This document shows, in pieces, positions 1 through 4,897 of a stretch of 5,668 bases of DNA. Under the pieces are notes generated by a model. That model saw nothing but the letters and a program-made list of their open reading frames with translations, made no database searches and was not told where the DNA came from. The first letter of the stretch is position 1. The number at the start of each line of letters is the position of its first letter. The DNA is from an uncultured Pelolinea sp. (lineage in GTDB: Bacteria; Chloroflexota; Anaerolineae; Anaerolineales; Anaerolineaceae). Location: positions 1-5,668 of the forward strand of contig CALGUJ010000008.1 of assembly GCA_937902055.1 (NCBI GenBank), read 5' to 3'. The position numbers were made by a program, and so were the translations under genes.

Positions 1-234
1 GTGCTGCAAGGGCAAAAATTCGACCCCCAGGGAAGCTATATCCGGCAATGGCTGCCGGAGTTGGAACAGGTGCCTGACGCTTTCATCCACCAACCCTGGC
101 GCATGGCCATCGACCTGCAGCAGCGCGCCGGCTGTATCATCGAAAAAGACTACCCCGCCCCCATCGTGGAACATCGCCTAGCGCGCCAGCGCGCCTTAGC
201 CGCTTATCGGGCAGCCGGTGCGCCCACCCAATAG
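1..234 (+). CDS. phrB: DNA photolyase (cryptochrome/photolyase family), C-terminal fragment
   Basis: This is the last 77 codons of a photolyase gene, ending at TAG 232-234. The frame is open to the window edge, so the GTG at position 1 is most likely an internal codon. Photolyases use FAD and blue light to split UV-induced pyrimidine dimers in DNA. The fragment carries the hallmark end of the FAD-binding helical domain: the segment [18 protein letters not shown] (residues 4-21), then [10 protein letters not shown] (24-33), and the terminal [19 protein letters not shown] block (51-69). All three match the C-terminus of class I CPD photolyases such as E. coli PhrB as I remember it. The catalytic tryptophans and antenna domain lie outside the window, so CPD photolyase, (6-4) photolyase and cryptochrome cannot be separated firmly. 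The protein ends normally, with no sign of truncation at this end. A Rieske oxygenase gene follows 62 nt downstream on the same strand. Confidence 0.9.
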   Translation: MLQGQKFDPQGSYIRQWLPELEQVPDAFIHQPWRMAIDLQQRAGCIIEKDYPAPIVEHRLARQRALAAYRAAGAPTQ

Positions 235-235
235 G

Positions 236-268
236 GAAACCCTGAAACCAGCAGCCTGCCAGGGTTTC
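236..268 (+). repeat. 9-bp perfect inverted repeat between photolyase and Rieske genes
   Basis: GAAACCCTG at 236-244 is the exact reverse complement of CAGGGTTTC at 260-268, leaving a 15-nt loop. It begins one base after the photolyase stop codon and ends 15 nt before the Shine-Dalgarno sequence of the Rieske gene. No T run follows on the plus strand, so it is not a canonical intrinsic terminator. It may be an attenuator, an mRNA 3'-end stabiliser or a processing site within a shared transcript. The role is inferred; the symmetry is seen directly. Confidence 0.55.
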
Positions 269-283
269 TGCCTGAGAATGAGC

Positions 284-289
284 GAGGAG
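284..289 (+). promoter_or_regulatory. Ribosome binding site of the Rieske oxygenase gene
   Basis: GAGGAG lies 7 nt before the ATG at 297-299. This strong Shine-Dalgarno match fixes the start codon of the oxygenase gene. Confidence 0.8.
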
Positions 290-296
290 ACTGACG

Positions 297-1286
297 ATGA
301 TTCGAAACCAGTGGTACGTCATTTTGGAATCGAACGAAGTGGGACGGCGCCGGCCGTTGGGCGTAACCCGCCTGGGCGAGAAGCTGGTGGTCTGGCGGCA
401 GGCCGATGGCCGGGTGGTCTGCATGGCCGACCGCTGCCCGCACCTGGGCGCCCCGCTCTGCCTGGGCAAGGTCAGTGATCAACGCCTGGCCTGCCCCTTC
501 CACGGCTTTGAATACGACGCCAGCGGCCAATGCCGTTACCTGCCGGCCGCAGGCCAAAACGGCCCGATTCCCAAGGCGCTCAAGGTCCAAACCTACCCCA
601 CCTACGAAGCACACGGGCTGATCTGGATCTATTGGGGCGAGCCAACACCCAATCTGCAGCCGCCGGCTTTCTTCGAACCGCTGGAAGACCCTCGCCTGAG
701 TTACCGTAGCTTCCACCAGCACTGGGGCGTGCACTATTCCCGCATGGCCGAAAACCAGTTGGACGTGATGCACCTGCCCTTCATCCATTACAACACCATC
801 GGGCGCGGCGGACGCATGGTGGTCGATGGCCCCCAGGTCAGGCTGACCGGCGACCTGCTGCAATTGTGGGTGTATAACCGCCTGGATGACGGCACCCCGG
901 CGCGCAAAGCCGAGGAACTGCCCCCGCCGCAGCGGCGTCCCTTCTTGCAGTTCCGCTTCCCCAACATCTGGCACAACTGGATCAGCGGCGATATGCGCAT
1001 CACCATTGCCTTTGCTCCTGTTGACGAAGGGCATACGCGCCTTTATATCCGCACATATCAGAAATCAGTCAAGGTGCCTGTCCTGCGGGAATTATTCCAC
1101 CTTTCAAGCCGATTGGGCAGCTTTATCATTGAACGGCAGGATCGCCGCGTGGTGATCACCCAGCGGCCGCTGCGCTCATCTCACCGCATGGGCGAAATTC
1201 TGCTGAGCGGGGATGGGCCGGTCATTCAGTACCGACGCAAGCGGGATGAGTTGATCGGAAAAGGCAAACCGTCAGGAAAACCCTAG
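297..1286 (+). CDS. Rieske non-heme iron oxygenase (ring-hydroxylating oxygenase alpha-subunit-like)
   Basis: This is a complete 329-residue cytoplasmic oxygenase. Such enzymes use a Rieske [2Fe-2S] cluster to feed electrons to a mononuclear iron that activates O2 for hydroxylation or demethylation. The N-terminal Rieske domain (about 1-115) has C47-x-H49, 16 residues, then C66-x-x-H69, which is canonical spacing. The catalytic domain has the N153-x-x-D156-x-x-H159-x4-H164 motif. H159 and H164 are iron ligands, and D156 corresponds to the aspartate that links Rieske and catalytic centres of neighbouring subunits in naphthalene dioxygenase. D282, in the segment IERQDRRVV, is the probable third ligand. 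The opening MIRNQWY and the overall size resemble the vanillate-demethylase/PaO-type single-component oxygenases rather than longer two-subunit dioxygenases. No beta subunit, ferredoxin or reductase gene is visible, so electrons presumably come from a partner encoded elsewhere. The substrate cannot be told. The start is fixed by GAGGAG 7 nt upstream. The gene probably shares a transcript with the photolyase gene before it. Confidence 0.9.
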   Translation: MIRNQWYVILESNEVGRRRPLGVTRLGEKLVVWRQADGRVVCMADRCPHLGAPLCLGKVSDQRLACPFHGFEYDASGQCRYLPAAGQNGPIPKALKVQTYPTYEAHGLIWIYWGEPTPNLQPPAFFEPLEDPRLSYRSFHQHWGVHYSRMAENQLDVMHLPFIHYNTIGRGGRMVVDGPQVRLTGDLLQLWVYNRLDDGTPARKAEELPPPQRRPFLQFRFPNIWHNWISGDMRITIAFAPVDEGHTRLYIRTYQKSVKVPVLRELFHLSSRLGSFIIERQDRRVVITQRPLRSSHRMGEILLSGDGPVIQYRRKRDELIGKGKPSGKP

Positions 1287-3052
1287 GCGCTGGGCGCTTT
1301 TTGTTGGATCATTTCCAGTAAAGCTTTAGCGGAAAGCTGCGGCCCGCTTTGCTCCTGCCCCGAGACGCCCAATTGCGTGCGTAACTGCCCCACATACACG
1401 CCCTTGGCGAACATGTCCTGGAAATATTTTTGGGCCAGGCCTTCGTGCAAGTCCCGATATTGGACCGGGCCGAATATGTTGGCGAAATAATTTTCCACAA
1501 TACCGCTGGTCGTGGTGGTACCCTTGCTCATGACAGCCCCGCGCCGAAAAACATCCAGGGCGTCTTTGGCATTCGTGAATTGCTCGATGATGGGGTGGGC
1601 GGCATCCACCACATCATAGTTGTTGGCATATAGCACGCAGTCGATGGGTGTGCCTTCCATGATGTACTCATAGCGGGTGACGGGCATAACCACGCGCGCG
1701 TTGACCTGGTCGGGATTCATGATAATGGTGCGGTCGATCTGGCCCAGCGCGTAGCCTGATTGCAGGTCGTCCAGGCGCACGAAAGCGCCCATTTCCGTGC
1801 CGTAGCCGATCAACCGGCCGTTTTCATCCATGTCGATCGAGCCCATGTCATCCGCGATCACGGTCAAGTCTTCCAGGTCTTCGCTGGCAATGATGCGCAA
1901 AGCTTCGATCGATTCGGACTTTCCCGCGCCGCTATCGCCTATGATCAATACCGAGAAGGGTTTCTTGTCGCGCATGGTGATCTTGATCATGGCGCCATGG
2001 AAAGGCAGATAGCCGCTCTTCATGCGGATGATGTTGTGTAAGGTCAGGATCATTTTCTTCAAGTAACCGAAATAGGCAAACTCATTTTTCAACGGCACCG
2101 AACCGATCAGGATATTATCCCTTTCGTCGTCGTAGAAAACGGTCTCATTGCCATTCACGGAAAGCGCGTTCTCAAGCGGGGCACCGTAGATATAAACCGC
2201 GTCCGGTTTGCGTTTCAGGTCTTCCTCATCGGCCAACTCGAACAGATTGGAAAGTGAAAAACCTAACTCGAAGAGATTGAGCGGGAAATAAATGGCGATC
2301 AGCAACGGACCTACCCGCGCAGGGTAACATAACCACTCCTTGGGGTTCAATTGCACACCATCCAGCGGATTCTGGTTGATACGGGCAAATTCCCCCTTGC
2401 GTTTATTCATCGGAGTGTTGAAGATCATAGGTGGATAGATCAACACCTGCCGGATCACAAAAATATCATCCAGCATCTTATAATTTTCATTGGGATACTG
2501 CAATTTATAGGGTAATGCAATTGCCCCGACTTCCGCTCCGGCGCTCACCTGGCGGTAGATTTTGGGATGGTTGCCGGTGATGTTTTCCTGGATATTGCGG
2601 TAGGTGCTGCGCACCAGGTGCATCAGGCTTTCCACCAGGTCGTTGAAAGTCCGGTAAGGGCGTTTATCCAGGCGGTCAAAAACCGAATCGCAGATCACCA
2701 GGCGGTGCATGCGGCGCCAGTAATTATAGAATTGCTCCACAAATTCGTTCAACAATAGCGTATTGCGGAAAAAGACTTGCGAACCATCCACCAGTTTGAT
2801 GACTTTATCAGCCGGCAAGGAATTGAGATAATACAAAGTTTCCCGTAAAAGGCTGACGTCCTTTTCTGAAAAGTCCTTATCGGCAAAGATACCTAATAAT
2901 GTGGATTGTTTTCTTTTTAATGATTCCAGATATGCGTTGAAAAACGTTATGAATGGTTCACTGGTCAACAATTCTTCCGAATTGATGCAAACACGGTTGC
3001 TGACCCGAAGAATGAATTTGTCGCCGTAAAAATGGTAGGAGCCGTTGCGCAT
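1283..3052 (-). CDS. PEP carboxykinase / HPr kinase-fold P-loop protein of uncertain function
   Basis: This is a complete 589-residue soluble protein with no signal peptide or membrane segment. The C-terminal half has a nucleotide-binding core. FHGAM (351-355) precedes the P-loop GDSGAGKSES (372-381), which is closest to the GDSGIGKSE of HPr kinase. IADDMGSID (399-407) follows, with the paired aspartates expected for Mg. N451-A-R453 in VNARVVMP and the block from SKGT (509-512) through FGP (527-529) to VYVGQLRTQLG (552-562) follow, by eye, the order of the ATP-dependent PEPCK C-terminal domain (NTRVSYP, AGTE, FGAxF, YLVNTGW). The G-T-G-K-T-T loop of true PEPCK is replaced by G-A-G-K-S. Residues 1 to about 340 match no domain I can name. 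Similar proteins may be annotated as PEPCK, but the enzyme activity is unproven; a protein or small-molecule kinase is equally possible. No HPr or PTS gene is nearby. The ATG at 3052 has GAGAAGG 11 nt upstream and its own candidate promoter. The N-terminal coding part is noticeably more AT-rich than the rest. Confidence 0.7.
   Translation of the reverse strand: MRNGSYHFYGDKFILRVSNRVCINSEELLTSEPFITFFNAYLESLKRKQSTLLGIFADKDFSEKDVSLLRETLYYLNSLPADKVIKLVDGSQVFFRNTLLLNEFVEQFYNYWRRMHRLVICDSVFDRLDKRPYRTFNDLVESLMHLVRSTYRNIQENITGNHPKIYRQVSAGAEVGAIALPYKLQYPNENYKMLDDIFVIRQVLIYPPMIFNTPMNKRKGEFARINQNPLDGVQLNPKEWLCYPARVGPLLIAIYFPLNLFELGFSLSNLFELADEEDLKRKPDAVYIYGAPLENALSVNGNETVFYDDERDNILIGSVPLKNEFAYFGYLKKMILTLHNIIRMKSGYLPFHGAMIKITMRDKKPFSVLIIGDSGAGKSESIEALRIIASEDLEDLTVIADDMGSIDMDENGRLIGYGTEMGAFVRLDDLQSGYALGQIDRTIIMNPDQVNARVVMPVTRYEYIMEGTPIDCVLYANNYDVVDAAHPIIEQFTNAKDALDVFRRGAVMSKGTTTTSGIVENYFANIFGPVQYRDLHEGLAQKYFQDMFAKGVYVGQLRTQLGVSGQEQSGPQLSAKALLEMIQQKAPSA
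1285..1302 (+). terminator. Possible weak intrinsic terminator of the Rieske gene
   Basis: GCGC 1287-1290, loop TGG, GCGC 1294-1297 form a short stem, extended outward by a G-T pair (1286/1298) and an A-T pair (1285/1299). T residues run through 1298-1302. It lies directly on the stop codon of the oxygenase gene and within the last codons of the opposite gene. The core stem is only 4 bp, so efficiency is doubtful. On the minus strand no T run follows. Confidence 0.4.
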
Positions 3053-3063
3053 AAGAAATGAAA

Positions 3064-3070
3064 CCTTCTC
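3064..3070 (-). promoter_or_regulatory. Ribosome binding site of the PEPCK-like gene
   Basis: On the minus strand GAGAAGG lies 11 nt before the ATG at 3052. The motif is good but the spacing is slightly long. No better start codon with a ribosome binding site is seen nearby. Confidence 0.55.
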
Positions 3071-3085
3071 TGTTTTGAATAAGGA

Positions 3086-3114
3086 TTTATATCATGTTAT
3101 TAATAATATGACGA
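3086..3114 (-). promoter_or_regulatory. Candidate sigma-70-type promoter of the PEPCK-like gene
   Basis: Read on the minus strand, TATAAA (3091-3086) is preceded by TGA, giving an extended -10 (TGnTATAAA). TCGTCA (3114-3109), a 4 of 6 match to TTGACA, sits exactly 17 nt upstream. Transcription would begin near 3079, giving a short leader of about 27 nt that contains the Shine-Dalgarno sequence. The region 3071-3121 is strikingly AT-rich (about 18% GC by my count). This suggests that the PEPCK-like gene is transcribed separately from the ABC importer operon. Prediction only. Confidence 0.5.
3092..3111. promoter_or_regulatory. 20-bp near-perfect palindrome filling the promoter spacer (probable operator)
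   Basis: TCATGTTATT joined to AATAATATGA is self-complementary at 9 of 10 base pairs. Only the 3096/3107 pair fails. It occupies the whole 17-bp spacer of the candidate promoter and reaches three bases into its -35 hexamer. A dimeric regulator bound here would block RNA polymerase, so repression is the simplest reading. The regulator is not encoded in the window and I cannot name the family. Confidence 0.5.
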
Positions 3115-3121
3115 ATATTTT

Positions 3122-3192
3122 TGGGACATCCCGCTTTCCGTGCTGCGGGGAACACAGCCGCAGCCGTATTCCCCGCGCATTCATGGGACATC
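3122..3192. repeat. Exact 9-bp direct repeats flanking a GC-rich 53-bp palindromic block
   Basis: TGGGACATC occurs at 3122-3130 and again, identically, at 3184-3192. The 53 bases between are about 66% GC by my count, against about 18% in 3071-3121, and they contain an 8-bp perfect inverted repeat (3145-3152 / 3169-3176). The second copy also lies inside a small inverted repeat, TCATG (3181-3185) and CATGA (3192-3196). The block may be a small palindromic insertion with duplicated target, or the two repeats may be paired protein-binding sites. The repeats are seen directly; the origin is inference. Confidence 0.45.
3145..3176 (-). terminator. Hairpin downstream of the ABC importer operon, possible 3'-end structure
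   Basis: GCGGGGAA (3145-3152) pairs perfectly with TTCCCCGC (3169-3176) around a 16-nt loop. It begins about 25 nt after the ATPase gene's stop codon on the minus strand. No T run follows in that direction, so it would act as a 3'-end stabiliser or factor-dependent stop rather than as a classic intrinsic terminator. Confidence 0.35.
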
Positions 3193-3200
3193 ATGAGATA

Positions 3201-3953
3201 TTATTTATGCAAGATTTGAGACAGGAACAATTTCGTACGGTCACTGGTGGGATTGTTGAATAATCCATCCGGTGTATTGCGTTCCACAATGCGTCCGTGA
3301 TCCATGAAGATCACTTCATCCGCTGCGGCGCGCGCGAAACCCATCTCGTGGGTTACGATGATCATGGTGCTGCCTTCTTTTGCCAGCATCATCATAACGT
3401 CCAACACTTCTTTGATCATTTCCGGGTCCAAAGCGCTGGTCGGTTCATCGAAGAGCATCAGTTTTGGGCGCATGGCCAGTGCGCGGGCAATCGCGGCGCG
3501 CTGCTGCTGGCCGCCGGAAATCTGGGCTGGCATTTTGTCGGCTTTGTCCGCAATTCCAACCCGCTTGAGTTGTTCCATCGCCAAGGTTTCAGCCTCTTTC
3601 TCATCCAGTTTTTTAACAACCTTCAGCGCCAGGGTGATGTTTTGCAGGATCGTGAGGTGAGCATATAAATTGAAGCTCTGGAATACCATCCCGATTTCGG
3701 CGCGGTGGCGATTCAGCTCCTTTTGGTCTCCGCTCATTTTTTCGCCATTGAACCATACCTGCCCATTGGTGGGAGTTTCAAGATAGTTGATACAGCGCAG
3801 CAAGGTGGATTTCCCCGAACCGCTGGGGCCGATGATCACCATCACCTTGCCGGCCGGTACGTCCAGGCTGACATTATCCAAGGCCTGCAGTTCGCCAAAC
3901 CATTTGTCGACGGACTTGATCTCTACCAGGTTGGAGGAATTGTTATTTTCCAT
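3201..3953 (-). CDS. glnQ: Polar amino-acid ABC importer, ATP-binding subunit
   Basis: This is a complete 250-residue cytoplasmic ATPase that powers amino-acid uptake by the adjacent permease. All nucleotide-binding motifs are present in order: Walker A GPSGSGKST (42-50), Q-loop glutamine Q92 in VFQSFNLYAHLT, ABC signature ISGGQQQR (145-152, with I for the usual L), Walker B LMLFDE (165-170), D-loop SALD (173-176) and switch histidine H202 in THEMGFAR. The NLYAHLT and THEMGFARAAADEV segments and the 250-residue length are typical of the GlnQ/HisP/ArtP family. The symbol denotes this family; glutamine specificity is not shown, because the substrate is set by the binding protein. The ATG at 3953 lies inside the permease gene, overlapping its end by 11 nt. 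Only a distant purine-rich GGAAAGG lies 13 nt upstream, so translation is probably coupled to the permease. Confidence 0.93.
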   Translation of the reverse strand: MENNNSSNLVEIKSVDKWFGELQALDNVSLDVPAGKVMVIIGPSGSGKSTLLRCINYLETPTNGQVWFNGEKMSGDQKELNRHRAEIGMVFQSFNLYAHLTILQNITLALKVVKKLDEKEAETLAMEQLKRVGIADKADKMPAQISGGQQQRAAIARALAMRPKLMLFDEPTSALDPEMIKEVLDVMMMLAKEGSTMIIVTHEMGFARAAADEVIFMDHGRIVERNTPDGLFNNPTSDRTKLFLSQILHK

Positions 3954-4824
3954 TGTTCGCTAACCGCCTTTCCAGCAATTTGACCAGCAGCGAAAGCAGC
4001 ATGGTCATGGTCAGATACATCACCGAGAGTGTCGTATAGGCTTCCGGGTAACGGAAGGAGTGCCCGGCATACAAACGCGCGATTTGGGTGATATCCCTAA
4101 CCGCCAAAATGGACACCAATGAAGAATCCTTCAACATGGATATAAAGTCATTGCCGATGGCCGGCAGCACGTTGCGGATGGCTTGCGGCAGGACAACATT
4201 GCGCATGGCCTGCCCGTAACTCATACCTTGTGAACGGGCCGCTTCCATCTGGCCGACCGGAACCGATTGAATTCCGGCGCGGAAAATTTCCGCCGAGTAT
4301 GCGCCGTAGGTCAACGACAGGGCAATCACTGCGCGCACGCTCATCGAGATCGACTTGGTATTCATGTTCGCCAGGCTGGCGCCGATATCGGTCAAACCCG
4401 CTTCGGTAAATTTCGCTCCCAGGAATGCCATCATCTCAATGATGCCGGGAACCAGAACCAGCGCAATAAAAAATATGGAAACCAGCATGGGAATGCCGCG
4501 CATGACTTCGACGTACAATGTGGCGATATTTTGGGAAACGATATTGGATGAAACGCGGCCCAAGCCTGTGAACAAACCGATCAAAAGGGAAATTGCGTAG
4601 GAAATAAGTGTGATAACCAGGGTCACAACCATACCGGTGCGGATGGTTGCGAACGCCTCACTGTAAGTGGGACTTTTGGTGATCAACCAAAGGGTTGCTC
4701 CAATGATCAGTCCCACAATCACCAGCCACCAGGGAAAAGTGGCCAGCCTGGTACGTAACCGTTGGCGTCTGGATTGCCGCAAGGCAATCTTTTGCGCCGG
4801 TGTTAGCGAATCTTCTGCAATCAT
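3943..4824 (-). CDS. Polar amino-acid ABC importer, permease subunit (HisM/GlnP family)
   Basis: This 293-residue inner-membrane protein forms the amino-acid channel, probably as a homodimer because only one permease gene is present. A basic cytoplasmic tail (about 1-30, rich in Arg) precedes hydrophobic segments at roughly 32-48, 64-86, 112-136, 163-180 and 265-285. Family motifs are EVMRGIPMLV (106-115), TYGAYSAEIFRAGIQSVP (172-189) and the EAA loop that docks the ATPase, GQMEAARSQGMS (191-202) running into VLPQAIRNVLPAIGNDFISMLKDSSL. It is longer than the roughly 220-residue GlnP/HisQ type: the extra length lies in the N-terminal tail with its first membrane segment and in an insertion at about 133-162 after the third segment. 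The start at 4824 has AGAGGA 4 nt upstream. The gene follows the binding-protein gene after 73 nt and overlaps the ATPase gene by 11 nt. Confidence 0.92.
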   Translation of the reverse strand: MIAEDSLTPAQKIALRQSRRQRLRTRLATFPWWLVIVGLIIGATLWLITKSPTYSEAFATIRTGMVVTLVITLISYAISLLIGLFTGLGRVSSNIVSQNIATLYVEVMRGIPMLVSIFFIALVLVPGIIEMMAFLGAKFTEAGLTDIGASLANMNTKSISMSVRAVIALSLTYGAYSAEIFRAGIQSVPVGQMEAARSQGMSYGQAMRNVVLPQAIRNVLPAIGNDFISMLKDSSLVSILAVRDITQIARLYAGHSFRYPEAYTTLSVMYLTMTMLLSLLVKLLERRLANNGK

Positions 4825-4828
4825 GATG

Positions 4829-4834
4829 TCCTCT
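4829..4834 (-). promoter_or_regulatory. Ribosome binding site of the permease gene
   Basis: Minus-strand AGAGGA lies 4 nt before the ATG at 4824. The spacing is short but the match is good, and it supports this start. Confidence 0.65.
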
Positions 4835-4848
4835 TTTACTTGCTTTTT

Positions 4849-4879
4849 CGACTGGCCGATTTTGATAACCGGCCAGTCG
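4849..4879. repeat. Strong 10-bp hairpin between binding-protein and permease genes
   Basis: CGACTGGCCG (4849-4858) pairs perfectly with CGGCCAGTCG (4870-4879) around an 11-nt loop. It lies 18 nt after the binding-protein stop codon and 14 nt before the permease ribosome binding site. In the operon's direction (minus) it is followed by an A run rather than a T run, so it is not a standard terminator. The TTTT stretch at 4881-4884 would follow it only for plus-strand transcripts. Hairpins here commonly protect upstream binding-protein mRNA so that it exceeds the membrane components; that role is inferred. Confidence 0.6.
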
Positions 4880-4897
4880 GTTTTAATATGTTTCTTA

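Noticed and set aside
1..3. GTG at the window edge as the true start of the photolyase gene
   Set aside because: The sequence begins in the middle of the conserved C-terminal domain; the gene clearly extends to the left of the window.
204..1034. 276-codon open frame on the minus strand opposite the Rieske gene
   Set aside because: It is a shadow of the high-GC coding frame: the plus-strand frame carries intact Rieske and iron-binding motifs, while the antisense translation shows no recognisable motif.
3123..3132. GGGACATCCC as a hairpin
   Set aside because: The two-base loop is too small for a stable RNA stem; the base run is treated only as part of the direct repeat.
3045..3263. 72-codon plus-strand open frame spanning the 148-bp gap
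   Set aside because: It runs antisense into the ATPase gene end, crosses the candidate promoter and palindrome, has low-complexity composition and no convincing ribosome binding site.
4849..4890. Intrinsic terminator for a plus-strand transcript (stem followed by TTTT)
   Set aside because: No plus-strand gene lies upstream of it, so a terminator in that direction has no evident client; the hairpin is better read as an intercistronic element of the minus-strand operon.
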